A stretch of 17,805 bases of DNA from Pseudomonadota bacterium (GTDB taxonomy: Bacteria; Pseudomonadota; Gammaproteobacteria; Steroidobacterales; Steroidobacteraceae): the NCBI GenBank assembly GCA_021826035.1, contig JAKBBE010000048.1, positions 1 through 17,805 of the forward strand. The letters run 5' to 3'. The position numbers and the translations under genes are program-made. Below the pieces are notes generated by a model that saw only the letters and a list, made by a program, of their open reading frames with translations, was not told the DNA's origin and made no database searches. Numbering within the stretch: the stretch's first letter is position 1; each line of letters begins with the position of its first letter. Below are positions 1-8,718 of the stretch, piece by piece.

Positions 1-47
1 GTCGGCGAATCGGGAGTTCCTGAAGTTTTCTCAAGATTGAGATTGTC

Positions 48-79
48 TGTCGGACACTCGTCCAATGTCCGATCGGACA
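48..79. promoter_or_regulatory. Palindromic operator-like cluster in the leader region
   Basis: Bases 66-79 are a perfect 14-bp palindrome, TGTCCGATCGGACA. A related half-repeat, TGTCGGACA, lies just upstream at 48-56. The spacing and dyad symmetry look like a site for a dimeric regulator, for example of the TetR class; the family is a guess. The site is about 320 bp upstream of the GTG at 401, so it may serve a gene left of the window rather than the PAS-EAL gene. In the rest of 1-400 I see no gene, RNA or clear sigma-70 promoter. Confidence 0.35.
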
Positions 80-400
80 GGCACGGAAAATGCACTGTAT
101 CAGGCTGTCGGAGCGGAGAGCACGCAGTGATCCGCGGGCGCTTCAGGTCGCACGTCGGTGCGTTGAGACAACTTCGAACAAACGCAACGAACTCAGACAG
201 ACAGAGACCACGGGCGCAATTTCGGGTGTAGACTGACACCGAGCAGTCAACAACGATCGGCGCCGGCACGGGCCCGCACCGGGATCGTCAGAACGCCGGG
301 AAGGTGTCGTTACCCGGCCGCGGCCCCGACCGGTCCGCGACAGGGGCGGCTGGTACAGACTGGGCGAGCACGAGGAATTACGAGGAGCAGGTAATCCGCC

Positions 401-3400
401 GTGACAGACTGGACGAAAGGGCCGCCGAGCCGCGTCCAAGCGTTGCTCGATTCCATGCCGGAGGCGGGCCTGGCCGTTGACGCCACCGGGACCGTACTGC
501 TCGTCAATGCAGCTGCCGCCGCCATGCTGGGGTACGAGCCGCAGGAGCTCGCGGGTGCACCGCTCGAGGTGCTAGTCCCGGCGGGCCTGCGACGCAGCCA
601 CGCCGCGCAGCGCTCACAGTACTTCACTCAGCCCCGTGCGCGCCCCATGGGGGTCGGCATCAACCTCAGCGCCGTGCGCAAGGACGGCGTCGAGCTCCCG
701 GTCGAGATCAGTCTGCAACCCATCACCGATCCTGCGGGAACCCTCGTGGTGGCGACGCTGCGCACCCTCGGGCCACGCGAGGAGTGGTATCGCTCGATGT
801 TCGAGCGCCTGGCGGTCGGGGTGGTGCATAGTGATGCGGCGGGACGATTCCTCAGCGTCAACGACCGGTTCTGCAAACTCCTCGGCTACACCCACCAGGA
901 GGTGCTGGCGCTCGACATCCGGGCCCTAACGCACCCCAGTGACATCGCGAACACCGTCGCGGCCCGAGCGCGGGCGATCGAGGGAAAACTTGCTGAATAC
1001 CAGCTGGATGTCCGTTTGATCTCCAGCGGCGGGGAGCCCGTCTGGGCCCACGTCATCACCTCGATCGTGCGGCGCGATGACGGCGAGGCCGTTCATTTCA
1101 TCTCGCTCATCCAGGATATCTCCGAGCGCAAGCGCTCGGAAGATCAGCTGCGCGAGTCCGACCGTCGGTTCCGCGAGGTGACGGAGTCGATTCGCGAGGT
1201 CTTCTGGCTCACCGATCGGCTGAAGCGCGAGATGCTTTACGTGAGTCCGGGCTTCCGCGAAATCTGGGGGCGTGACCCGAGCGAGCTCTATGCCGCCCCG
1301 CACATCTGGATCGAGGCGGTGCACCCGGCGGATCGCCAACGGGTCGAGGAGGCCGTACGTAGCAAGCAAACCGTGGGAGCCTTCGATGAGGAATATCGGA
1401 TCGTGCGTCCGGACGGCGCGGTGCGCTGGATACGCGATCGCGCCTATCCGGTGCTTGGCGATGACCGTGAGATTATCCGTATCGCCGGTGTTGCCGAAGA
1501 CATCACCGAGAGCAAGCGCGCCATCGACGAGCTGCGCGAAAGTGAGCGACGCTTCGCCGACATCCTCGGCAACGTGCGTCTCGCATCGGTAATTCTCGAC
1601 CGCGACGCAAAGGTAAGCTACTGCAACGACTTTCTCCTGCAGCTGAGCGGCTACCGGCGCGAAGAGGTGCTCGGTCGAAACTGGTTCGACCTGTTCGTAC
1701 CGCGCGACCAGGCGCCCGAGATCGCCCAGGTGTTTGCGGCGGTGCTCGCGGATTCGCCGAGCGCCTGGCATCACGACAACGAGATCCTGACCCGCAGCGG
1801 CGAACGGCGGCTCGTTCGCTGGACAAACATCGTGCTGCGATCTGCCGACGGGCACGTGAACGGGATGGCCGGGATCGGAGAGGACGTGACCGAGCGAGCG
1901 CGCGCCGATGAGACCCACGCCCGAATGGCCGCCATCGTCGAGTCTAGCGACGATGCCATCATCGGCAAGACGCTGAACGGCGTGATCACCAGCTGGAATG
2001 GTGGCGCGCAACGACTGTTCGGCTTCGAGGATGAGGAGGCCCTCGGTCAGTCCATCCGGCTTCTCATTCCGCCCGATCGCCAGCACGAGGAGGACGCGAT
2101 CCTCGAGCGGTTGCGGCGTGGGGAACGTGTCAATCACTTCGAGACTGTGCGTCGCCGCAAGGATGGCACGCTGGTGGACGTGTCCCTCAGCGTCTCGCCG
2201 ATCCTGGATGCGCACGGGCGGATCGTCGGGGCGTCGAAAATTGCCCGCGACATCACCGAGCGCAAGCGCTCGGAGCGGCGGATCAGGCATCTGAATCGCG
2301 TCTATGCCGTCCTCAGTGGCATCAATTCGCTGATCGTCCGCGTGCGTGACCGCAATGAACTGTTCCGTGAGGCGTGCCGCATCGCGGTCGAGGCTGGCAA
2401 CTTCACGGTGGCATGGATCGGGATGGTCGATCCGACCGCAACGCGAATTGAAATCGTGGCGCATCATGGAGGCGACACGGAATACATGGGTCGAGTGCCG
2501 CTCGAGCTGGGCAATCCAGGGGCTGCGGGCGGGGGTCTGGCTGGCATCGCATTTACCGGTGGCAGGCCCGTCATCAGCAACGACGTGTCACAGGATGCGC
2601 GGTTTCGACTGCAGAACGAATCGGCACAGCGGGGTATTCGGTCCACGGTTCACATTCCGCTCAGCATCGGCAGCACCGTCGTGGGTGTGCTGGCGCTGTA
2701 CTCCGGCGAGCTCGGCTTCTTCGACGAGGCGGAGATGCGCCTGCTCGAGGAACTCGCCGGTGATATTGCCTTCGCGCTCGATCACATTGATAAGGCGAAC
2801 CGGGCCGACTACCTGGCTTACTACGATCCGCTGACTGGGCTTGCCAACCGGTCATTGTTCATCGAGAGCCTGAACCAGCGTCTGGTGGAGGCTGGGAGTG
2901 CGGGGGAGGAGATCGTTGTGGTGCTCGCGGACCTGGAGCGATTGCGGACGGTAAACGAATCGCTGGGCCGGCAGGCCGGTGATACGCTGTTGAAGCGGGT
3001 GGCCGACCGTCTTTCGGGCGCGGCGAGCAGCGGCCTCAGTGCGCGGATCGCCGGCGACGTCTTTGCGTTTCTGCTGCCGGCGTCCCGGGACCGGCAGGGT
3101 TCGGAGTCGCTCCTCTCAACGCTGTGGCGCCAACTTTTCGGTGAGGCCATTGAGGTCGGGGGAGCTCCGATGAGCGTATCGGCCAAGGCTGGCATTGCGG
3201 TCTTTCCGACGGACGGCGCGGACGCGGAGACGCTGCTCGCCTGCGCCGAGATCGCGTTGCGCAGAGCCAAGCAGACCGGCGAGACGCGGGTCTTCCATGC
3301 TCCGGAGATGGCAGCGCGCAGCGCCGAGAGACACGCACTGGAGAGCCGGCTGCGGCAGGCGATCGAGCGGGAAGAGTTCGTGTTGCACTATCAGCCGAAG

Positions 3401-4141
3401 CTGGAGCTGCAGTCACGGCGCATCGTCGGCGCCGAGGCACTGCTTCGCTGGCAGAGCCCGAATCTCGGCCTGGTTGCTCCGATGAAGTTCATTCCGCTGC
3501 TGGAGGAGACGGGCTTGATTCTCGAGGTGGGCGCCTGGGCGCTCTCACGGGCGGTGATGGACCATCACCGCTGGATCCAGCGCGGCATCGCGCCGCCGCG
3601 CATCGCCGTCAACGTCTCTCCCGTTCAGCTGCGCAAGACGGATTTCGTCCAGACCGTGACCGCCGCTCTGGCCGCAGGCGCCGTTCCACCCGGCATCGAT
3701 CTGGAGATCACGGAGAGTCTCTTGATGGAGGACATCGGAACGAACATCCGCAAGCTCGAGGAGCTGCGCGAGCACGGTATCCTCATCGCGATCGACGATT
3801 TTGGCACCGGCTATTCCTCGCTCAGCTACCTGGCCCGGCTTCCGGTTCAGGCGCTGAAGATCGACCGTTCGTTCATCCTGGCGATGTCCGACGACCCGGA
3901 CACCATGACTCTCGTGCAGACGATCATCTCCCTCGCGCACTCCCTCAATTTAAAGGTCATCGCCGAGGGCGTCGAGACGAGCGAGCAGGCGAAGCTGCTG
4001 CGTCTGTTGCGATGCGATGAGATCCAGGGATATCTCATCAGCCGCCCGGTGCCCTTTGATGCGTTCACCGCGCTCCTGGAAGGTACGGTGACCTCGACCG
4101 TGAGAGTGCTCGATCCGAACATTCCTCCCGGGCTTCATTGA
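401..4141 (+). CDS. Multi-PAS/GAF c-di-GMP protein with degenerate GGDEF and intact EAL domain
   Basis: This 1246-residue soluble protein is a predicted c-di-GMP phosphodiesterase. No signal peptide or membrane segment is visible. Five PAS domains lie at roughly 10-125, 127-250, 255-375, 384-500 and 509-625; linkers such as DISERKRSE and DITERKRSE mark domain ends. A GAF domain follows (about 635-795), then GGDEF (about 800-965) and EAL (about 985-1230). The GGDEF signature has become AGDVF (884-888) and the upstream metal-site Asp of the usual DLD is Glu, so cyclase activity is unlikely; it may bind GTP or be structural. The EAL domain keeps EAL (1012-1014), DDFGTG (1132-1137) and EGVET (1189-1193), the residues expected for hydrolysis of c-di-GMP to pGpG. 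Translation starts at GTG 401, with GAGGAG at 382-387 as a likely ribosome binding site. It is a single gene, convergent with the helicase across a 124-bp gap. The signals sensed are unknown. Confidence 0.95.
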   Translation: MTDWTKGPPSRVQALLDSMPEAGLAVDATGTVLLVNAAAAAMLGYEPQELAGAPLEVLVPAGLRRSHAAQRSQYFTQPRARPMGVGINLSAVRKDGVELPVEISLQPITDPAGTLVVATLRTLGPREEWYRSMFERLAVGVVHSDAAGRFLSVNDRFCKLLGYTHQEVLALDIRALTHPSDIANTVAARARAIEGKLAEYQLDVRLISSGGEPVWAHVITSIVRRDDGEAVHFISLIQDISERKRSEDQLRESDRRFREVTESIREVFWLTDRLKREMLYVSPGFREIWGRDPSELYAAPHIWIEAVHPADRQRVEEAVRSKQTVGAFDEEYRIVRPDGAVRWIRDRAYPVLGDDREIIRIAGVAEDITESKRAIDELRESERRFADILGNVRLASVILDRDAKVSYCNDFLLQLSGYRREEVLGRNWFDLFVPRDQAPEIAQVFAAVLADSPSAWHHDNEILTRSGERRLVRWTNIVLRSADGHVNGMAGIGEDVTERARADETHARMAAIVESSDDAIIGKTLNGVITSWNGGAQRLFGFEDEEALGQSIRLLIPPDRQHEEDAILERLRRGERVNHFETVRRRKDGTLVDVSLSVSPILDAHGRIVGASKIARDITERKRSERRIRHLNRVYAVLSGINSLIVRVRDRNELFREACRIAVEAGNFTVAWIGMVDPTATRIEIVAHHGGDTEYMGRVPLELGNPGAAGGGLAGIAFTGGRPVISNDVSQDARFRLQNESAQRGIRSTVHIPLSIGSTVVGVLALYSGELGFFDEAEMRLLEELAGDIAFALDHIDKANRADYLAYYDPLTGLANRSLFIESLNQRLVEAGSAGEEIVVVLADLERLRTVNESLGRQAGDTLLKRVADRLSGAASSGLSARIAGDVFAFLLPASRDRQGSESLLSTLWRQLFGEAIEVGGAPMSVSAKAGIAVFPTDGADAETLLACAEIALRRAKQTGETRVFHAPEMAARSAERHALESRLRQAIEREEFVLHYQPKLELQSRRIVGAEALLRWQSPNLGLVAPMKFIPLLEETGLILEVGAWALSRAVMDHHRWIQRGIAPPRIAVNVSPVQLRKTDFVQTVTAALAAGAVPPGIDLEITESLLMEDIGTNIRKLEELREHGILIAIDDFGTGYSSLSYLARLPVQALKIDRSFILAMSDDPDTMTLVQTIISLAHSLNLKVIAEGVETSEQAKLLRLLRCDEIQGYLISRPVPFDAFTALLEGTVTSTVRVLDPNIPPGLH

Positions 4142-4265
4142 TCCGGCGACGCTGGCTGCCTCTGTGAGGAACGCAGAGTGCTCACGCCAACGCCAACGCT
4201 CGCAGAGCTGAGGTCCTGCGCAGTCCGACTCGCTCATTGCTTCGAGCCGGCGTCAAGCGCTGGCC

Positions 4266-6080
4266 TCAGCGGTGTGGCGGCTTGCCGCGCCGCTTCGCCG
4301 GGTGAGCGTGCCGGGGTGCTATTCCCTTGCCTTTCGGCCCATGTGCAGAGCGATGGGCGTGCGGTCGACGTTCGGAACGCTCCGGCTTCGAATCGACACG
4401 GCTGATGCGTAACTCCGTTCCGCGCACGCGCACCGCGCGCAGATTGTCGAACACGTCGTCCGGCATGCCCACGGGAAGATCCACGAAACTATGATCCTCG
4501 CGGATGTCGATGTGGCCGATGTTGCGGCCATCGATGCCGGCCTCGTTCGCGATGGCGCCAACGATGTTTCCGGGCTGAATGCCGTGTGCGTGACCCACTT
4601 CGATCCGGTAGGTATCGAAGCGTATGCCCTTAGGGGCCTTGTGGCGCGGCTTCGGCGAAGGAGCCGGCCGGTCATCCTGTGTGGGGCGGTCCGCTCCGCG
4701 CTCCGACTCTCCGTGGGTCCACTCCGGGGATGATTCCGGGGGCGCCGCGCCGGCGCTCGAGGTCAAGAGGAATGGGGCAGGGCCCTGCAGCAGGCTGGCG
4801 AGCGCCGCGGCGAGCTCGACGGCGGGCAGGTTCTGCTCGCGCTCGACCGCTTCGATCAGCGGCTGGAATACCTTGCCTTCCCCGCTGCGCACCGCATTGG
4901 CCAGGGTCTCTTTGAATTTCATGATGCGCTGCTCATTGACGTCGGCAACGCTCGGCAGCTCCATCCGCTCGATCGGTAGCCTCGTTGCGCGCTCGATGAT
5001 GCGCAGCATGTTCCGCTCGCGCGGAGCGACGAACAGGATTGCCTCCCCATTTCGGCCGGCCCGGCCGGTGCGCCCGATCCGGTGGACGTAGGTCTGCGAG
5101 TCGTACGGAATGTCATAGTTGACGACGTGCGAGATCCGCTCGACGTCCAGACCCCGCGCGGCAACGTCCGTGGCCACGACGATGTCGACCTGACCCGCCT
5201 TCAACCGGGCGATCGTGCGCTCGCGCTGCTGCTGAGGGATGTCGCCGTGCAGTGCGGCGACATTGAAGCCGCGCGCCTCGAGTCGTTCGGCGAGCTCCGT
5301 CGTCTCGAGCTTGGTGCGCACGAAGACCAGCATGGCCTCGAAGCGCTCCGCCTCGAGAACGCGCGTGAGCGCATCGAGCTTGTGCACGCCGCTGACCAGC
5401 CAGTAGCGCTGGCGAATCTTCGGCGTCGTGCTCGCCTTGTTCTGGATCGTGATCTGGGCCGGCTCGCGCATGTGCGTGTGGGCGAGCCGGCGGATCGCCG
5501 GGGGCAACGTGGCCGAGAACAGCGCGATCTGCCGCTGCGGCGGCGCCTGCTGCAATATCGATTCAATCGCATCGACGAAACCCATTTGCAGCATCTCATC
5601 ACCCTCGTCGAGGACGATGAAGCGCACGGTGTCGAGCTTCAGCATGCCGCGCGCCATGTGGTCCATGACCCGGCCGGGCGTTCCCACGATCACGTGTGCG
5701 CCGCGCTTGAGACCCTTGAGCTGCGGAACATAGCTCTGGCCGCCGTAAATCGGCAGCACGTGGAAGCCCTTCAAATGCGCCGCGTAGCGCTGGAAGGCCT
5801 CCGCGACCTGAATGGCGAGCTCACGAGTCGGCACGAGGACCAGTGCCTGCGGGCTGGTCTGCGTCAGATCGATCTGCGCGAGGATCGGCAGCGCGAAGGC
5901 TGCGGTCTTACCGGTGCCGGTCTGCGCCTGGCCCAGCAGGTCGGAGCCCGACAGCAGCAGTGGGATGGTCTGCGCCTGGATCGGCGAGGGCGTTTCATAG
6001 CCCACGGCCGACAGCGCCTGGAGGATCGGTGCGCTCAGTCCCAGCTCACCGAAGCCGGTCGGGCGTTGCTCATCAGTCAT
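4266..6080 (-). CDS. deaD: DeaD/CsdA-type DEAD-box ATP-dependent RNA helicase (DEGD variant)
   Basis: This 604-residue protein matches the DeaD/CsdA architecture, with length close to the E. coli protein. The helicase core contains the Q motif (GYETPSPIQ, 27-35), motif I AQTGTGKT (52-59), PTREL, TPGR, SAT (189-191), ATDVAARGLDV and HRIGRTGR. A DbpA-like RNA-binding domain follows at about 490-570 (DTYRIEVG...GNIVGAIANEAGI) and then a short basic tail. Such helicases unwind RNA in the cytoplasm and act in ribosome assembly, mRNA decay and cold adaptation. The name motif reads DEGD (158-161) rather than DEAD, with all acidic residues kept, so activity is still expected. The ATG lies 5 bp after the stop of the RIO kinase gene, so the two are probably cotranscribed and perhaps translationally coupled. 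Assignment is firm; the physiological role is by analogy. Confidence 0.96.
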   Translation of the reverse strand: MTDEQRPTGFGELGLSAPILQALSAVGYETPSPIQAQTIPLLLSGSDLLGQAQTGTGKTAAFALPILAQIDLTQTSPQALVLVPTRELAIQVAEAFQRYAAHLKGFHVLPIYGGQSYVPQLKGLKRGAHVIVGTPGRVMDHMARGMLKLDTVRFIVLDEGDEMLQMGFVDAIESILQQAPPQRQIALFSATLPPAIRRLAHTHMREPAQITIQNKASTTPKIRQRYWLVSGVHKLDALTRVLEAERFEAMLVFVRTKLETTELAERLEARGFNVAALHGDIPQQQRERTIARLKAGQVDIVVATDVAARGLDVERISHVVNYDIPYDSQTYVHRIGRTGRAGRNGEAILFVAPRERNMLRIIERATRLPIERMELPSVADVNEQRIMKFKETLANAVRSGEGKVFQPLIEAVEREQNLPAVELAAALASLLQGPAPFLLTSSAGAAPPESSPEWTHGESERGADRPTQDDRPAPSPKPRHKAPKGIRFDTYRIEVGHAHGIQPGNIVGAIANEAGIDGRNIGHIDIREDHSFVDLPVGMPDDVFDNLRAVRVRGTELRISRVDSKPERSERRPHAHRSAHGPKGKGIAPRHAHPAKRRGKPPHR

Positions 6081-6085
6081 GTAAT

Positions 6086-6937
6086 TTACTCGACTCGTTC
6101 TTCCCGGCCGAGGCGCCGGCGGATAGCTTCTTCCCGGGCGTCCTCGATCACCTGGATGACGTTGCCGGGGTCGACGACCGACTCCTCCCGGAGCACTGTG
6201 CCCGTGAGGCGGCTGTCCGGGCCCAGCTCGCCCGATTCATAGAGTGCCCACATCTCGCGGGCGAACTCGGTTTCGAGCAGCTCCGGCGCAAAGCGGCCGA
6301 GCGTGGCTCTGATGTTGTTGACGTCCCGCTCGAGCATGGCGAACGCGGCGTTGTTGCTCGAGGCGTTGACCACCTGCGGCAGATCGATAATGACCGGGCC
6401 TTCCTCGGCGAGCAGAACGTTGAATTCCGAGAGGTCGCCGTGAATCAGGCCCAGGCTCAGCATACGCACGATCTGCCGCACGAGAAAGTCGTGATATTCC
6501 CGCGCGACCTGCGGCTGCAGTTCCACCTCGCCGAGACGCGGCGCGGGATCTCCCGAGGCGTCCGTGACCAGCTCCATGATCAACACGTCGTTGAAATAGC
6601 CGAAGGGTCTGGGCACCCGCACGTCGGCCGCAACGAGCCGATACAGTGCGTCGACTTCGGCGTTCTTCCACTCGCGCTCCTGCTCCTTGCGACCGAAGCG
6701 CGTGCTGCGATTCATGGCGCGGCTTTCGCGGCTGCCACGGACCTTGCGTCCCTCCTGGTACATCGCGCGCTTCTGGAAGCTGCGTTGCGCCATGTCCCGG
6801 TAGACCTTCGCGCAGCGCAGGTGCATGCCCGAGCGCACGACGTAGACGGTTGCTTCCTTGCCGCTCTTGAGTGAGCGGACCACTTCATCGATGACGCCGT
6901 CATCGATCAACGGTTGCAATTCTCTAGGGACTTTCAT
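6086..6937 (-). CDS. RIO1-like serine protein kinase
   Basis: This 283-residue protein has the RIO kinase core: a P-loop-like SGKEATVYVV (from residue 25), a lysine in RCAKVYRD, the catalytic loop HGDLSEFNVLL (His166, Asp168, Asn173) and the metal-binding IIDLPQVV. RIO kinases are compact atypical kinases or ATPases; archaeal and eukaryotic members work in small ribosomal subunit maturation, while bacterial targets are poorly known. I chose the ATG at 6937 because homology begins there (MKVPRELQPLI) and GGAG lies 3 nt upstream. The frame is open up to 7366, but that extension is low-complexity and unlike the family. It is the first gene of a unit with deaD, which fits a role in RNA or ribosome biology. 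All catalytic residues appear present. Confidence 0.93.
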   Translation of the reverse strand: MKVPRELQPLIDDGVIDEVVRSLKSGKEATVYVVRSGMHLRCAKVYRDMAQRSFQKRAMYQEGRKVRGSRESRAMNRSTRFGRKEQEREWKNAEVDALYRLVAADVRVPRPFGYFNDVLIMELVTDASGDPAPRLGEVELQPQVAREYHDFLVRQIVRMLSLGLIHGDLSEFNVLLAEEGPVIIDLPQVVNASSNNAAFAMLERDVNNIRATLGRFAPELLETEFAREMWALYESGELGPDSRLTGTVLREESVVDPGNVIQVIEDAREEAIRRRLGREERVE

Positions 6938-7698
6938 GATCTCCGTGGGCGCGGTCTTTTGGGCCCGCGAAGCTGGTGTTCGGTAGAGGTGGGGGCGCAG
7001 GGTGTGCGCCAAGAAATCTGACTGGCACAGTATATCATCTTGTGCGGGACAGTGCTCCGGCTTGGCGGGCGCTTTCGCTGAGCCTGAGTTCTCGTTCCGG
7101 CATTGCACCGGGCGCAAGCGGCCCGCGGAGTGTGGAGGAGCGCCGGTGCTCGGGTAACTGGACATCGGTCGTGCGGCGCACGACCAGGCCGCTCCGCGTG
7201 CTCGTGCCACCCGCTTGGCGAGCGCCGCGGCATCTGGGGAGGCTTGTGGCGCGTTGCCGAGCCGGGATGCCGGCGTGGAATCGTGCCCATGAAACAATGC
7301 CGCAGACCATGTTCCGGGGCTGTCGGGCGAGGTGAGCCTTCGGCGAGCGGTGATCCCGCGGCGCATCGCGGAGCCATTCCGCAGCCTCTCGCCCCGGATC
7401 CGATGCCTGTGGAGGTGGGCGGACGGTCAGTTGAGGCGGACCCGGGGATACGGGTCGCTGAGTGTCTCCATGCCCCCGATGCATTCCCTACAGCAGCCTC
7501 ACTTTGGGATAGCGAGCCACTCAGAGAGTGCATCGGAAGGTCGGGATGAGGTGAGTGGTCGGGCTCCCGAATTGCCTGTGCGGACGGGCTCCAGAGGGCA
7601 CGGGGAGTGCGCAGCTACGACCCATCGGCGGACATGCATGGCGCCGAAGCCGTGGCATGATCAAAAAAATGTATCGGTCGAAATGGGGTGTGTGAACG
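6938..7698. other. 761-bp stretch without a supported gene
   Basis: This gap separates the divergent RIO kinase and arginase-like genes. Several frames stay open because GC content is high, but their translations are Arg/Pro/Ser-rich and resemble no family I know. The visible structure is an 8-bp inverted repeat CCGATGCA (7476-7483) / TGCATCGG (7529-7536) and a small hairpin CACTC-AGA-GAGTG (7518-7530). Promoters for both flanking genes must lie here. A small RNA or a decayed gene cannot be excluded. Confidence 0.5.
7029..7034 (-). promoter_or_regulatory. Possible -10 element for the RIO kinase-deaD unit
   Basis: On the minus strand these bases read TATACT, five of six matches to the sigma-70 -10 consensus, about 92 bp upstream of the kinase ATG. 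No good -35 is visible at 16-18 bp, so this is tentative. If used, the leader would be about 85 nt. Confidence 0.25.
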
Positions 7699-8496
7699 AT
7701 GCGCAAGCCGTTCGATCTCTGCCTCGCCTACCCGCAATGGCAAGGGTCAGCGCGGTGCGAGAACCTTCCTCGCGGCGCTGCAGCGACCGCAGCGGTTTGT
7801 GGCCGATACGCGCCACCGGTCCGGGTGCCGATCGCGGACAACGCTGTCACAGATGGTTACGGTGTCAGGCGCTGGGATGCGATCTTCGCGCAGTTCGGGA
7901 GCGCACAAGGCATTCTCGCGGGTTCTGGCGCAAGGCGCGTGCTGACAGCCGGTGGCGATTGCGCCGTTGATGTGGCGGTCATCGCTTATCTCAACGGCGT
8001 GCATCCGGATCTTCACGTGATCTGGATCGACGCGCATCTTGATGCAAATACGCCTGCGACGTCTCCCAGCGGCAGCTTCCATGGCATGCCAGTGAGTGCG
8101 ATCCTGGGCCGCGCGCCCGCGCCGATGCGGTCCCTTCTGGGCGGCTCGGTCGATCCGGTTCGCTTCAACTATTTCGGCATCCGGGTTGGCGACGACGGCG
8201 ACTGGGCGTTGCAACGGGAACTGAATCTGAAGGTGTTGGATCCGCACACGCCTATCGACGGGCCAGTCCATGTCCATTTCGATTTGGATGTGCTCGATCC
8301 ACGCGATTTCCCTTACGTGGCCTATCCCGACGGTGGACTCGGGGTCGAAGCGGCGCTCGCCTTGCTCGGCTGCATCTCTCGCCAAGCTGATGTCGTTGGT
8401 CTCACCGTGACCGAGTTCGCCCCCGCCGATGAAGATCAGGCTCGCGACGGTGGCGGGGTGATTGCGAGGATCTGTGAGGCCGTTGTCGAATCATGA
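7699..8496 (+). CDS. Arginase/agmatinase superfamily protein with GGDC metal motif
   Basis: This 265-residue protein belongs to the ureohydrolase fold (arginase, agmatinase, formimidoylglutamase), binuclear-metal enzymes that cleave guanidino-type C-N bonds to urea or formamide. The metal-binding series is largely intact: DAHLD (111-115) and FDLDVLDP (194-201), followed by TEFAPADED near the C terminus. The first motif, normally GGDHS, reads GGDC (85-88), so the histidine ligand of one metal is replaced by cysteine. The protein is shorter than typical arginases (about 300). Substrate cannot be told from sequence; no arginine, polyamine or histidine pathway gene is adjacent. ATG 7699 is preceded by an in-frame TGA at 7693, so the start cannot lie further upstream; GGGGTG at 7684-7689 may act as the ribosome binding site. 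Soluble, no signal peptide. Confidence 0.88.
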   Translation: MRKPFDLCLAYPQWQGSARCENLPRGAAATAAVCGRYAPPVRVPIADNAVTDGYGVRRWDAIFAQFGSAQGILAGSGARRVLTAGGDCAVDVAVIAYLNGVHPDLHVIWIDAHLDANTPATSPSGSFHGMPVSAILGRAPAPMRSLLGGSVDPVRFNYFGIRVGDDGDWALQRELNLKVLDPHTPIDGPVHVHFDLDVLDPRDFPYVAYPDGGLGVEAALALLGCISRQADVVGLTVTEFAPADEDQARDGGGVIARICEAVVES

Positions 8497-8718
8497 GGCA
8501 CCGGCCCGCCGGCGCGACACAATCGTTGTCTGGACCTGTCGATGGCCGGGTTCGTGGCAAGATTCATCTGGTCCCCGAAATCCCTGGCAGGTCACTTCCG
8601 CTAGAGCCGCGCGGAGTTTCAGTGCCGCCGAATCTTTGCAGCCTTCTGCAAATTTACTGTCGAGACTGAATTCGCTCCGACAGTCCGCTTGTGCGCAGAG
8701 ATGACTCGGGCCGCGAAA

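Noticed and set aside
926..2467. A 513-codon frame antisense to the PAS domains
   Set aside because: It repeats RALALGD-like blocks that are simply the reverse of the ERKRSE/DITE linkers. The sense strand has clear PAS domains; this is a high-GC shadow.
5082..6242. A 386-codon plus-strand frame opposite the helicase gene
   Set aside because: It mirrors conserved helicase motifs and has no recognisable domain. It also runs into the kinase gene, as a shadow would.
5843..6874. A 343-codon plus-strand frame across the helicase-kinase junction
   Set aside because: It is antisense to two well-supported genes and its composition is explained by them.
6938..7366. N-terminal extension of the RIO kinase to an ATG at 7366
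   Set aside because: The added 143 residues are low-complexity and unlike the family; the internal Met at 6937 has a GGAG upstream and begins the conserved region.
7332..7970. A 212-codon plus-strand frame before and into the arginase-like gene
   Set aside because: It overlaps the real gene in another frame and its translation is Arg/Ser-rich with no family features.
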